This document shows, one piece after another, positions 1 to 13,631 of a stretch of DNA of 64,000 bases. Under the pieces are notes generated by a model, which saw only the letters and a list, made by a program, of their open reading frames with translations, was not told the origin of the DNA and did not search any database. Origin of the DNA: Karalla daura (Eukaryota; Chordata; Actinopteri; Chaetodontiformes; Leiognathidae); assembly GCA_029224185.1 (NCBI GenBank), contig CM055188.1, forward strand, positions 10,556,997 to 10,620,996, in the 5' to 3' direction. Position numbers and translations under genes: made by a program. Positions within the stretch are counted from its first letter, which is position 1, and the number at the start of each line of letters is the position of its first letter.

Positions 1-545
1 TGCTTGGAGCCCACTGGGCCCACGTGCGTCCGCGGAGGAGAAGAGTGGTCTGTGTGGGTCTGCGAGCACTGCCACAACATAAGGACAGTGGCCTCCCAGC
101 CCCTACTTACAAACTCTGTTGTGGGCTGAACGCTGACATCATCATCACCATCATCATGTCCTATTCAATGAGCTGTGTAAGGTAGGCCTAAGGCATGTGT
201 GACATCATCACTGTCCTCATGTCAAGTGCCTGACTGATGACATCATCAGTGCTGCACTTTGAGGCTTTGATGTCTTTCAAGGGCCATGATGATGTCACAC
301 TGTTGATGGAAAAGTTCAAAGGAGAGGTCCAGATTGCCAACGGAAAGAGCTTTTTACATCTGGCCACTGAGTCTATGAAGGAGTCAGGCTATGTACACTT
401 GTCTGAGCAGGTTGTAAACTACTGACACACATTGTGTTACTTATAATTAATAAATGATTAATTTAGTGAAATATAATTCATTGTGTAATTAGCTCCAAGG
501 TCGGTATATGGAACACAGACAAGACAGCCACTTGATGACATAGCT
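1..545 (+). repeat. Partial first unit, cut at the left window edge
   Basis: The window opens inside the GC-rich segment of a unit, just before GGGCCC and the CACGTG E-box. The rest of the unit is complete. It carries an open 3' ORF at 237-425 in the GAG form (FKGEVQIANGKSFLHL) and the AATAAA form of the AT-rich tail at 449-454, 24 nt after the TGA stop. The monomer type cannot be set because the diagnostic landmark region is missing. Confidence 0.95.
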
Positions 546-3500
546 ATGGGGAGCCTACCTATCCAGCCTTGTATGTTTGAGAATTTTTTTCTTTGTTTTG
601 TCCTTTGTTTTTGTTTGTTTTCTAAATCCAGCCCACCACCCTCAAGCCATACACCAATACGTGGTGTAAGGTGCAGTTGTGACAGAGGCTCAGTGTCTGC
701 TAGGAACGACTCTCCTGGGTCTGCTCATGCTTGGAGCCCACTGGGCCCACGTGCGTCCGCAGAGGAGAAGAGTGGTCTGTGTGGGTCTGCGAGCACTGCC
801 ACAACATAAGGACAGTGGCCTCCCAGCCCCTCCTTACGAACTCTGTTGTGGGCTGAACGCTGACATCATCATCACCATCATCATGTCCTATTCAATGAGC
901 TGTGTAAGGTAGGCCTAAGGCATGTGTGACATCATCACTGTCCTCATGTCAAGTGCCTGACTGATGACATCATCAGTGCTGCACTTTGAGGCTCTGATGT
1001 CTTTCAAGGGCCATGATGATGTCACACTGTTGATGGAAAAGTTCAAAGGAGGGGACCAGATTGCCAACGGAAAGAGCTTTTGACATCTGGCCACTGAGTC
1101 TATGAAGGAGTCAGGCTATGTACACTTGTCTGAGCAGGTTGTAAACTACTGACACACATTGTGTTACTTATAATTGATAAATTATTAATTTTGTGAAATA
1201 TAATTCATAGTGTAATTAGCTCTAAGGTTGGTATATGGAACACAGACAAGACAGCCACTTGATGACATAGCTATGGGGAGCCTACCTATGCAGCCTTGTA
1301 TGTTTGAGAATTTTTTTCTTTGTTTTGTCCTTTGTTTTTGTTTGTTTTCTAAATCCAGCCCACCACCCTCAAGCCATACACCAATACGTGGTGTGAGGTG
1401 CAGTTGTGACAGAGGCTCAGTGTCTGCTAGGAATGACTCTCCTGGGTCTGCTCATGCTTGGAGCCCACTGGGCCCACGTGCGTCCGCGGAGGAGAAGAGT
1501 GGTCTGTGTGGGTCTGCGAGCACTGCCACAACATAAGGACAGTGGCCTCCCAGCCCCTACTTACAAACTCTGTTGTGGGCTGAACGCTGACATCATCATC
1601 ACCATCATCATGTCCTATTCAATGAGCTGTGTAAGGTAGGCCTAAGGCATGTGTGACATCATCACTGTCCTCATGTCAAGTGCCTGACTGATGACATCAT
1701 CAGTGCTGCACTTTGAGGCTTTGATGTCTTTCAAGGGCCATGATGATGTCACACTGTTGATGGAAAAGTTCAAAGGAGGGGTCCAGATTGCCAACAGAAA
1801 GAGCTTTATACATCTGACCACTGAGTCTATGAAGGAGTCAGGCTATGTACACTTGTCTGAGCAGGTTGTAAACTACTGACACACATTGTGTTACTTATAA
1901 TTGATAAATTATTAATTTTGTGAAATATAATTCATTGTGTAATTAGCTCTAAGGTCGGTATATGGAACACAGACAAGACAGCCACTTGATGACATAGCTA
2001 TGGGGAGCCTACCTATCCAGCCTTGTATGTTTGAGAATTTTTTTCTTTGTTTTGTCCTTTGTTTTTGTTTGTTTTCTAAATCCAGCCCACCACCCTCAAG
2101 CCATACACCAATACGTGGTGTGAGGTGCAGTTGTGACAGAGGCTCAGTGTCTGCTAGGAATGACTCTCCTGGGTCTGCTCATGCTTGGAGCCCACTGGGC
2201 CCACGTGCGTCCGCGGAGGAGAAGAGTGGTCTGTGTGGGTCTGCGAGCACTGCCACAACATAAGGACAGTGGCCTCCCAGCCCCTACTTACAAACTCTGT
2301 TGTGGGCTGAACGCTGACATCATCATCACCATCATCATGTCCTATTCAATGAGCTGTGTAAGGTAGGCCTAAGGCATGTGTGACATCATCACTGTCCTCA
2401 TGTCAAGTGCCTGACTGATGACATCATCAGTGCTGCACTTTGAGGCTTTGATGTCTTTCAAGGGCCATGATGATGTCACACTGTTGATGGAAAAGTTCAA
2501 AGGAGAGGTCCAGATTGCCAACGGAAAGAGCTTTTTACATCTGACCACTGAGTCTATGAAGGAGTCAGGCTATGTACACTTGTCTGAGCAGGTTGTAAAC
2601 TACTGACACACATTGTGTTACTTATAATTGATAAATTATTAATTTTGTGAAATATAATTCATTGTGTAATTAGCTCTAAGGTCGGTATATGGAACACAGA
2701 CAAGACAGCCACTTGATGACATAGCTATGGGGAGCCTACCTATCCAGCCTTGTATGTTTGAGAATTTTTTTCTTTGTTTTGTCCTTTGTTTTTGTTTGTT
2801 TTCTAAATCCAGCCCACCACCCTCAAGCCATACACCAATACGTGGTGTAAGGTGCAGTTGTGACAGAGGCTCAGTGTCTGCTAGGAACGACTCTCCTGGG
2901 TCTGCTCATGCTTGGAGCCCACTGGGCCCACGTGCGTCCGCAGAGGAGAAGAGTGGTCTGTGTGGGTCTGCCAGCACTGCCACAACATAAGGACAGTGGC
3001 CTCCCAGCCCCTACTTACAAACTCTGTTGTGGGCTGAACGCTGACATCATCATCACCATCATCATGTCCTATTCAATGAGCTGTGTAAGGTAGGCCTAAG
3101 GCATGTGTGACATCATCACTGTCCTCATGTCAAGTGCCTGACTGATGACATCATCAGTGCTGCACTTTGAGGCTTTGATGTCTTTCAAGGGCCATGATGA
3201 TGTCACACTGTTGATGGAAAAGTTCAAAGGAGGGGACCAGATTGCCAACGGAAAGAGCTTTTGACATCTGGCCACTGAGTCTATGAAGGAGTCAGGCTAT
3301 GTACACTTGTCTGAGCAGGTTGTAAACTACTGACACACATTGTGTTACTTACAATTGATAAATTATTAATTTAGTGAAATATAACTCATTGTGTAATTAG
3401 CTACAAGGTCGGTATGTGGAACACAGACAAGACAGCCACTTGATGACAAAGCCATGGGGAGCCTACCTATCCAGCCTTGTATGTTTGAGAATTTTTTTCT

Positions 3501-4907
3501 TTGTTTTGTCCTTTGTTTTTGTTTGTTTTCTAAATCCAGCCCACCACCCTCAAGCCTTACACCAATATGTGGTGTAAGGTGCAGGTGTGACAGAGGCTCA
3601 GTGTCTGCTAGGAATGACTCTCCTGGGTCTGCTCATGCTTGGAGCCCACTGGGCCCACGTGCGTCCGCGGAGGAGAAGAGTGGTCTGTGTGGGTCTGCCA
3701 GCACTGCCACAACATAAGGACAGTGGCCTCCCAGCCCGTCCTTACAAACTCTGTTGTGGGGTGAACGCTGACATCATCATCACCATCATCATGTCCTATT
3801 CAATGAGCTGTGTAAGGTAGGCCTAAGGCATGTGTGACATCATCACTGTCCTCATGTCAGGTGCCTGACTGATGACATCATCAGTGCTGCACTCTGAGGC
3901 TTTGATGTCTTTCAAGGCCCATGATGATGTCACACTGTTGATGGAAAAGTTCAAAGGAGAGGTCCAGATTGCCAACGGAAAGAGCTTTTTACATCTGGCC
4001 ACTGAGTCTATGAAGGAGTCAGGCTATGTACACTTGTCTAAGCAGGTTGTAAACTACTGACACACATTGTGTTACTTATAATTGATAAATTATTAATTTT
4101 GTGAAATATAATTCATTGTGTAATTAGCTCTAAGGTCGGTATATGGAACACAGACAAGACAGCCACTTGATGACATAGCTATGGGGAGCCTACCTATCCA
4201 GCCTTGTATGTTTGAGAATTTTTTTCTTTGTTTTGTCCTTTGTTTTTGTTTGTTTTCTAAATCCAGCCCACCACCCTCAAGCCATACACCAATACGTGGT
4301 GTAAGGTGCAGTTGTGACAGAGGCTCAGTGTCTGCTAGGAACGACTCTCCTGGGTCTGCTCATGCTTGGAGCCCACTGGGCCCACATGCGTCCGCAGAGG
4401 AGAAGAGTGGTCTGTGTGGGTCTGCCAGCACTGCCACAACATAAGGACAGTGGCCTCCCAGCCCCTCCTTACAAACTCTGTTGTGGGGTGAACGCTGACA
4501 TCATCATCACCATCATCATGTCCTATTCAATGAGCTGTGTAAGGTAGGCCTAAGGCATGTGTGACATCATCACTGTCCTCATGTCAAGTGCCTGACTGAT
4601 GACATCATCAGTGCTGCACTTTGAGGCTCTGATGTCTTTCAAGGGCCATGATGATGTCACACTGTTGATGGAAAAGTTCAAAGGAGGGGACCAGATTGCC
4701 AACGGAAAGAGCTTTTGACATCTGGCCACTGAATCTATGAAGGAGTCAGGCTATGTACACTTGTCTGAGCAGGTTGTAAACTACTGACACACATTGTGTT
4801 ACTTATAATTAATAAATTATTAATTTAGTGAAATGTAATTCATTGTGTAATTAGCTATAAGGTCAGTATGTGGAACACAGACAAGACAGCCACTTGATGA
4901 CATAGCT
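546..4907 (+). repeat. Array block 1: six E-type monomers
   Basis: Units start at 546, 1273, 2000, 2727, 3454 and 4181. All are E-type or nearly so: CCAGCC (GCAGCC at 1273) in the landmark region, TTTGAG, TTTCTAAATCC at the end of the pyrimidine tract, and usually AAGCCATACACC followed by GTGTAAGG. Tails alternate: those near 1691, 2418 and 3872 are open in the 62-codon frame, while those of units 546, 2727 and 4181 have TTTTGACATC, which puts a TGA in that frame. Unit 3454 carries AAGCCATGGGG instead of TAGCTATGGGG, a variant seen again only at 12905. Confidence 0.9.
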
Positions 4908-7900
4908 ATGGGGAGCCTACCTATCCAGCCTTGTATGTTTGAGAATTTTTTTCCTTTGTTTTGTCCTTTGTTTTTGTTTGTTTTCTAGATGCAGCCCACC
5001 ACCCTCCAACCTTACACCAATACGTGGTGTAAGGTGCCGTTGTGACAGAGGCTCAGTGTCTGCTCGGGACCACTCTCCTGGGTCTGCTCATGCTTGGAGC
5101 CCACTGGGCCCACGTGCGTCCGCGGAGGAGAAGAGTGGTCTGTGTGGGTCTGCGAGCACTGCCAGAACATAAGGACAGTGGCCTCCCAGCCCCTACTTAC
5201 AAACTCTGTTGTGGGGTGAACGCTGACATCATCATCATCATCATGTCCTATTCAATGAGCTGTGTAAGGTAGGCCTACGACATGTGTGACATCATCACTG
5301 TCCTCATGTCAAGTGCCTGACTGATGACATCATCAGTGCTGCTCTTTGAGGCTTTGATGTCTTTCAAGGGCCATGATGATGTCACACTGTTGATGGAAAC
5401 GTTCAAAGGAGGGGACCAGATTGCCAACGGAAAGAGCTTTTGACATCTGGCCACTGAGTCTATGAAGGAGTCAGGCTATGTACACTTGTCTAAGCAGGTT
5501 GTAAACTACTGACACACATTGTGTTACTTATAATTAATAAATGATTAATTTAGTGAAATATAATTCATTGTGTAATTAGCTCCAAGGTCGGTATATGGAA
5601 CACAGACAAGACAGCCACTTGATGACATAGCTATGGGGAGCCTACCTATCCAGCCTTGTATGTTTGAGAATTTTTTTCTTTGTTTTGTCCTTTGTTTTTG
5701 TTTGTTTTCTAAATCCAGCCCACCACCCTCAAGCCATACACCAATACGTGGTGTAAGGTGCAGTTGTGACAGAGGCTCAGTGTCTGCTAGGAACGACTCT
5801 CCTGGGTCTGCTCATGCTTGGAGCCCACTGGGCCCACGTGCGTCCGCAGAGGAGAAGAGTGGTCTGTGTGGGTCTGCCAGCACTGCCACAACATAAGGAC
5901 AGTGGCCTCCCAGCCCCTCCTTACAAACTCTGTTGTGGGGTGAACGCTGACATCATCATCACCATCATCATGTCCTATTCAATGAGCTGTGTAAGGTAGG
6001 CCTAAGGCATGTGTGACATCATCACTGTCCTCATGTCAGGTGCCTGACTGATGACATCATCAGTGCTGCACTCTGAGGCTTTGATGTCTTTCAAGGGCCA
6101 TGATGATGTCACACTGTTGATGGAAAAGTTCAAAGGAGAGGTCCAGATTGCCAACGGAAAGAGCTTTTTACATCTGACCACTGAGTCTATGAAGGAGTCA
6201 GGCTATGTACACTTGTCTGAGCAGGTTGTAAACTACTGACACACATTGTGTTACTTATAATTGATAAATTATTAATTTTGTGAAATATAATTCATTGTGT
6301 AATTAGCTCTAAGGTCGGTATATGGAACACAGACAAGACAGCCACTTGATGACATAGCTATGGGGAGCCTACCTATCCAGCCCTGTATGTTTGAGAATTT
6401 TTTTCTTTGTTTTGTCCTTTGTTTTTGTTTGTTTTCTAAATCCAGCCCACCACCCTCAAGCCATACACCAATACGTGGTGTAAGGTGCAGTTGTGACAGA
6501 GGCTCAGTGTCTGCTAGGAACGACTCTCCTGGGTCTGCTCATGCTTGGAACCCACTGGGCCCACGTGCGTCCGCAGAGGAGAAGAGTGGTCTGTGTGGGT
6601 CTGCCAGCACTGCCACAACATAAGGACAGTGGCCTCCCAGCCCCTACTTACAAACTCTGTTGTGGGCTGAACGCTGACATCATCATCACCATCATCATGT
6701 CCTATTCAATGAGCTGTGTAAGGTAGGCCTAAGGCATGTGTGACATCATCACTGTCCTCATGTCAAGTGCCTGACTGATGACATCATCAGTGCTGCACTT
6801 TGAGGCTTTGATGTCTTTCAAGGGCCATGATGATGTCACACTGTTGATGGAAAAGTTCAAAGGAGGGGACCAGATTGCCAACGGAAAGAGCTTTTGACAT
6901 CTGGCCACTGAGTCTATGAAGGAGTCAGGCTATGTACACTTGTCTGAGCAGGTTGTAAACTACTGACACACATTGTGTTACTTATAATTAATAAATGATT
7001 AATTTAGTGAAATGTAATTCATTGTATAATTAGCTATAAGGTCAGTATGTGGAACACAGACAAGACAGCCACTTGATGACATAGCTATGGGGAGCCTACC
7101 TATCCAGCCTTGTATGTTTGAGAATTTTTTTCCTTTGTTTTGTCCTTTGTTTTTGTTTGTTTTCTAAATCCAGCCCACCACCCTCAAGCCATACACCAAT
7201 ACGTGGTGTAAGGTGCAGTTGTGACAGAGGCTCAGTGTCTGCTAGGAACGACTCTCCTGGGTCTGCTCATGCTTGGAGCCCACTGGGCCCACGTGCGTCC
7301 GCGGAGGAGAAGAGTGGTCTGTGTGGGTCTGCGAGCACTGCCACAACATAAGGACAGTAGCCTCCCAGCCCCTACTTACAAACTCTGTTGTGGGGTGAAC
7401 GCTGACATCATCATCACCATCATCATGTCCTATTCAATGAGCTGTGTAAGGTAGGCCTAAGGCATGTGTGACATCATCACTGTCCTCATGTCAAGTGCCT
7501 GACTGATGACATCATCAGTGCTGCACTCTGAGGCTTTGATGTCTTTCAAGGCCCATGATGACGTCACACTGTTGATGGAAGAGTTCAAAGGAGAGGTCCA
7601 GATTGCCAACGGAAAGAGCTTTTTACATCTGGCAACTGAGTCTATGAAGGAGTCAGGCTTTGTACACTTGTCTGAGCAGGTTGTAAACTACTGACACACA
7701 TTGTTACTTATACTTAATAAATGATTAATTTAGTGAAATGTAATTCATTGTGTAATTAGCTATAAGGTCAGTATGTGGAACACAGACAAGACAGCCACTT
7801 GATGACATAGCTATGGGGAGCCTACCTATCCAGCCTTGTATGTTTGAGAATTTTTTTTCTTTGTTTTGTCCTTTGTTTTTGTTTGTTTTCTAGATGCAGC

Positions 7901-9994
7901 CCACCACCCTCCAACCTTACACCAATACGTGGTGTAAGGTGCAGTTGTGACAGAGGCTCAGTGTCTGCTCGGGACCACTCTCCTGTGTCTGCTCATGCTT
8001 GGAGCCCACTGGGCCCACGTGCGTCCGCGGAGGAGAAGAGTGGTCTGTGTGGGTCTGCGAGCACTGCCACAACATAAGGACAGTGGCCTCCCAGCCCCTA
8101 CTTACAAACTCTGTTGTGGGGTGAACGCTGACATCATCATCATCATGTCCTATTCAATGAGCTGTGTAAGGTAGGCCTAAGGCATGTGTGACATCATCAC
8201 TGTCCTCATGTCAGGTGCCTGACTGATGACATCATCAGTGCTGCACTCTGAGGCTTTGATGTCTTTCAAGGCCCATGATGATGTCACACTGTTGATGGAA
8301 AAGTTCAAAGGAGAGGTCCAGATTGCCAACGGAAAGAGCTTTTTACATCTGGCCACTGAGTCTATGAAGGAGTCAGGCTATGTACACTTGTCTGAGTAGG
8401 TTGTACACTACTGAAACACATTGTGTTACTTAGAATTAATATATGATTAATTTAGTGAAATGTAATTCATTGTGTAATTAGCTATAAGGTCAGTATGTGG
8501 AACACAGACAAGACAGCCACTTGATGACATAGCTATGGGGAGCCTACCTATCCAGCCTTGTATGTTTGAGAATTTTTTTCCTTTGTTTTGTCCTTTGTTT
8601 TTGTTTGTTTTCTAGATGCAGCCCACCACCCTCCAACCTTACACCAATACGTGGTGTAAGGTGCCGTTGTGACAGAGGCTCAGTGTCTGCTCGGGACCAC
8701 TCTCCTGGGTCTGCTCATGCTTGGAGCCCACTGGGCCCACGTGCGTCCGCGGAGGAGAAGAGTGGTCTGTGTGGGTCTGCGAGCACTGCCAGAACATAAG
8801 GACAGTGGCCTCCCAGCCCCTACTTACAAACTCTGTTGTGGGGTGAACGCTGACATCATCATCATCATCATCATCATGTCCTATTCAATGAGCTGTGTAA
8901 GGTAGGCCTAAGGCATGTGTGACATCATCACTGTCCTCATGTCAGGTGCCTGACTGATGACATCATCAGTGCTGCACTCTGAGGCTTTGATGTCTTTCAA
9001 GGCCCATGATGATGTCACACTGTTGATGGAAAAGTTCAAAGGAGAGGTCCAGATTGCCAACGGAAAGAGCTTTTTACATCTGGCCACTGAGTCTATGAAG
9101 GAGTCAGGCTATGTACACTTGTCTGAGCCGGTTGTAAACTCCTGACACACATTGTTTCTTATAATTAATAAATGATTAATTTAGTGAAATGTAATTCATT
9201 GTGTAATTAGCTATAAGGTCAGTATGTGGAACACAGACAAGACAGCCACTTGATGACATAGCTATGGGGAGCCTACCTATCCAGCCTTGTATGTTTGAGA
9301 ATTTTTTTCCTTTGTTTTGTCCTTTCTTTTTTTTTGTTTTCTAGATGCAGCCCACCACCCTCCAACCTTCCACCAATACGTGGTGTAAGGTGCAGTTGTG
9401 ACAGAGGCTCAGTGTCTGCTCGGGACCACTCTCCTGGGTGTGCTCATGCTTGGAGCCCACTGGGCCCACGTGCGTCCGCGGAGGAGAAGAGTGGTCTGTG
9501 TGGGTCTGCGAGCACTGCCTGAACATAAGGACAGTGGCCTCCCAGCCCCTACTTACAAACTCTGTTGTGGGGTGAACGCTGACATCATCATCATCATCAT
9601 CATCATGTCCTATTCAATGAGCTGTGTAAGGTAGGCCTAAGGCATATGTGACATCATCACTGTCCTCATGTCAGGTGCCTGACTGATGACATCATCAGTG
9701 CTGCACTCTGAGGCTTTGATGTCTTTCAAGGCCCATGATGATGTCACACTGTTGATGGAAAAGTTCAAAGGAGGGGTCCAGATTGCCAACAGAAAGAGCT
9801 TTATACATCTGACCACTGAGTCTATGAAGGAGTCAGGCTATGTACACTTGTCTGAGCAGGTTGTAAACTACTGACACACATTGTGTTACTTATAATTGAT
9901 AAATTATTAATTTTGTGAAATATAATTCATTGTGTAATTAGCTCTAAGGTCGGTATATGGAACACAGACAAGATAGCCACTTGATGACATAGCT
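4908..9994 (+). repeat. Array block 2: E monomers interleaved with divergent R-type monomers
   Basis: Units start at 4908 (R), 5633 (E), 6360 (E), 7087 (E with one extra base after the T run), 7813 (R), 8535 (R) and 9264 (R). R monomers have TTTCTAGATGCAGCCC, CCTCCAACCTT and GGGACCACTC. Two of them have a lengthened CAT tract (8857-8875 and 9586-9606 regions). This is the most divergent stretch of the window, with private changes such as CATTGTTACTT near 7700, TCTGAGTAGG near 8390 (a stop in the 3' ORF) and GAGCCGGTTG near 9125. Confidence 0.88.
7559..7566. promoter_or_regulatory. Consensus CRE TGACGTCA in one unit
   Basis: In the unit starting at 7087 the octamer that is TGATGTCA elsewhere reads TGACGTCA, the full palindromic CREB/ATF site. 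It is either a retained ancestral state or a back mutation. Confidence 0.45.
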
Positions 9995-12900
9995 ATGGGG
10001 AGCCTACCTATCCAGCCTTGTATGTTTGAGAATTTTTTTCCTTTTTTTTGTCCTTTGTTTTTGTTTGTTTTCTAAATCCAGCCCACCACCCTCAAGCCAT
10101 ACACCAATACGTGGTGTAAGGTGCAGTTGTGACAGAGGCTCAGTGTCTGCTAGGAATGACTCTCCTGGGTCTGCTCATGCTTGGAGCCCACTGGGCCCAC
10201 GTGCGTCCGCGGAGGAGAAGAGTGGTCTGTGTGGGTCTGCCAGCACTGCCACAACATAAGGACAGTGGCCTCCCTGCCCCTACTTACAAACTCTGTTGTG
10301 GGCTGAACGGTGACATCATCATCACCATCATCATGTCATATTCAATGAGCTGTGTAAGGTAGGCCTCAGGCATGTGTGACATCATCACTGTCCTCATGTC
10401 AGGTGCCTGACTGATGACATCATCAGTGCTGCACTCTGAGGCTTTGATGTCTTTCAAGGGCCATGATGATGTCACACTGTTGATGGAAAAGTTCAAAGGA
10501 GGGGTCTAGATTGCCAACAGAAAGAGCTTTATACATCTGACCACTGAGTCTATGAAGGAGTCAGGCTATGTACACTTGTCTGAGCAGGTTGTAAACTACT
10601 GACACACATTCTGTTACTTATAATTGATAAATTATTAATTTTGTGAAATATAATTCATTGTGTAATTAGCTCTAAGGTCGGTATATGGAACACAGACAAG
10701 ACAGCCACTTGATGACATAGCTATGGGGAGCCTACCTATCCAGCCTTGTATGTTTGAGAATTTTTTTCTTTGTTTTGTCCTTTGTCTTTGTTTGTTTTCT
10801 AAATCCAGCCCACCACCCTCAAGCCATACACCAATACGTGGTGTAAGGTGCAGTTGTGACAGAGGCTCAGTGTCTGCTAGGAATGACTCTCCTGGGTCTG
10901 CTCATGCTTGGAGCCCACTGGGCCCACGTGCGTCCGCAGAGGAGAAGAGTGGTCTGTGTGGGTCTGCGAGCACTGCCACAACATAAGGACAGTGGCCTCC
11001 CAGCCCCTACTTACAAACTCTGTTGTGGGGTGAACGCTGACATCATCATCATCATCATCATCATGTCCTATTCAATGAGCTGTGTAAGGTAGGCCTAAGG
11101 CATATGTGACATCATCACTGTCCTCATGTCAGGTGCCTGACTGATGACATCATCAGTGCTGCACTCTGAGGCTTTGATGTCTTTCAAGGCCCATGATGAT
11201 GTCACACTGTTGATGGAAAAGTTCAAAGGAGGGGTCCAGATTGCCAACAGAAAGAGCTTTATACATCTGACCACTGAGTCTATGAAGGAGTCAGGCTATG
11301 TACACTTGTCTGAGCAGGTTGTAAACTACTGACACACATTGTGTTACTTATAATTGATAAATTATTAATTTTGTGAAATATAATTCATTGTGTAATTAGC
11401 TCTAAGGTCGGTATATGGAACACAGACAAGATAGCCACTTGATGACATAGCTATGGGGAGCCTACCTATCCAGCCTTGTATGTTTGAGAATTTTTTTCCT
11501 TTTTTTTGTCCTTTGTTTTTGTTTGTTTTCTAAATCCAGCCCACCACCCTCAAGCCATACACCAATACGTGGTGTAAGGTGCAGTTGTGACAGAGGCTCA
11601 GTGTCTGCTAGGAACGACTCTCCTGGGTCTGCTCATGCTTGGAGCCCACTTGGCCCACGTGCGTCCGCAGAGGAGAAGAGTGGTCTGTGTGGGTCTGCGA
11701 GCACTGCCACAACATAAGGACAGTGGCCTCCCAGCCCCTACTTACAAACTCTGTTGTGGGCTGAACGCTGACATCATCATCACCATCATCATGTCCTATT
11801 CAATGAGCTGTGTAAGGTAGGCCTAAAGCGTGTGTGACATCATCACTGTCCTCATGTCAAGTGCCTGACTGATGACATCATCAGTGCTGCACTTTGAGGC
11901 TTTGATGTCTTTCAAGGGCCATGATGATGTCACACTGTTGATGGAAAAGTTCAAAGGAGGGGTCCAGATTGCCAACAGAAAGAGCTTTATACATCTGACC
12001 ACTGAGTCTATGAAGGAGTCAGGCTATGTACACTTGTCTGAGCAGGTTGTAAACTACTGATACACATTGTGTTACTTATAATTGATAAATTATTAATTTT
12101 GTGAAATATAATTCATTGTGTAATTAGCTCTAAGGTCGGTATATGGAACACAGACAAGACAGCCACTTGATGACATAGCTATGGGGAGCCTACCTATCCA
12201 GCCTTGTATGTTTGAGAATTTTTTTCTTTGTTTTGTCCTTTGTTTTTGTTTGTTTTCTAAATCCAGCCCACCACCCTCAAGCCTTACACCAATATGTGGT
12301 GTATGGTGCAGTTGTGACAGAGGCTCAATGTCTGCTCGGAACGACTCTCCTGGGTCTGCTCATGCTTGGAGCCCACTTGGCCCACGTGCGTCCCCAGAGG
12401 AGAAGAGTGGTCTGTGTGGGTCTGCGAGCACTGCCACAACATAAGGACAGTGGCCTCCCAGCCCCTACTTACAAACTCTGTTGTGGGCTGAACGCTGACA
12501 TCATCATCACCATCATCATGTCCTATTCAATGAGCTGTGTAAGGTAGGCCTAAAGCGTGTGTGACATCATCACTGTCCTCATGTCAAGTGCCTGACTGAT
12601 GACATCATCAGTGCTGCACTTTGAGGCTTTGATGTCTTTCAAGGGCCATGATGATGTCACACTGTTGATGGAAAAGTTCAGAGGGGTCCAGATTGCCAAC
12701 AGAAAGAGCTTTTTACATCTGGCCACTGAGTCTATGAGGGAGTCAGGCTATGTACACTTGTCTGAGCAGGTTGTAAACTACTGACACACATTGTGTTACT
12801 TACAATTGATAAATTATTAATTTTGTGAAATATAACTCATTGTGTAATTAGCTACAAGGTCGGTATATGGAACACAGACAAGACAGCCACTTGATGACAA

Positions 12901-13631
12901 AGCCATGGGGAGCCTACCTATCCAGCCTTGTATGTTTGAGAATTTTTTTCTTTGTTTTGTCCTTTGTTTTTGTTTGTTTTCTAAATCCAGCCCACCACCC
13001 TCAAGCCTTACACCAATATGTGGTGTAAGGTGCAGTTGTGACAGAGGCTCAGTGTCTGCTAGGAATGACTCTCCTGGGTCTGCTCATGCTTGGAGCCCAC
13101 TGGGCCCACGTGCGTCCGCGGAGGAGAAGAGTGGTCTGTGTGGGTCTGCCAGCACTGCCACAACATAAGGACAGTGGCCTCCCTGCCCCTACTTACAAAC
13201 TCTGTTGTGGGCTGAACGGTGACATCATCATCACCATCATCATGTCATATTCAATGAGCTGTGTAAGGTAGGCCTCAGGCATGTGTGACATCATCACTGT
13301 CCTCATGTCAGGTGCCTGACTGATGACATCATCAGTGCTGCACTCTGAGGCTTTGATGTCTTTCAAGGGCCATGATGATGTCACACTGTTGATGGAAAAG
13401 TTCAAAGGAGGGGTCTAGATTGCCAACAGAAAGAGCTTTATACATCTGACCACTGAGTCTATGAAGGAGTCAGGCTATGTACACTTGTCTGAGCAGGTTG
13501 TAAACTACTGACACACATTCTGTTACTTATAATTGATAAATTATTAATTTTGTGAAATATAATTCATTGTGTAATTAGCTCTAAGGTCGGTATATGGAAC
13601 ACAGACAAGACAGCCACTTGATGACATAGCT
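9995..13631 (+). repeat. Array block 3: E-like monomers with an internal duplication
   Basis: Units start at 9995, 10723, 11453, 12181 and 12905. The stretch from about 10270 to 10620 shares a set of rare variants with about 13180 to 13530, at an offset of about 2909 bp (four units): TCCCTGCCCC, GAACGGTGAC, GTCATATTC, GCCTCAGG, GGGGTCTAGA and CATTCTGTTAC. Units 9264 and 10723 (tails near 9640 and 11100) share CATATGTGAC and are followed by AGATAGCCAC, offset 1458. Unit 12181 is an A/E mixture: TTTGAG in front, ATGTGGTGTATGG behind. Confidence 0.88.

Noticed and set aside
237..425. Ankyrin-repeat protein fragment
   Set aside because: Only a few residues (NGKSFLHLATE) fit the ankyrin consensus; there is no second repeat in frame, so the family was not assigned.
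546..809. 87-codon frame starting at the ATGGGGAGCC landmark with a hydrophobic FFLCFVLCFCLF stretch that looks like a signal peptide
   Set aside because: The hydrophobic stretch is the translated T-rich tract; the rest is low complexity, differs by type and belongs to no family I recognise.
679..912. 77-codon frame (TEAQCLLG...) through the GC-rich segment
   Set aside because: It opens at GTG, not ATG, which is not a usual eukaryotic start; variation between units freely changes residues (R/Q, R/P).
9341..9526. Antisense ORFs of 61-70 codons (also near 10284, 13193, 15721, 17335, 40126, 57352)
   Set aside because: They are reverse-strand shadows of the same repeat, each present only in some unit types, with no family resemblance and no regulatory context.
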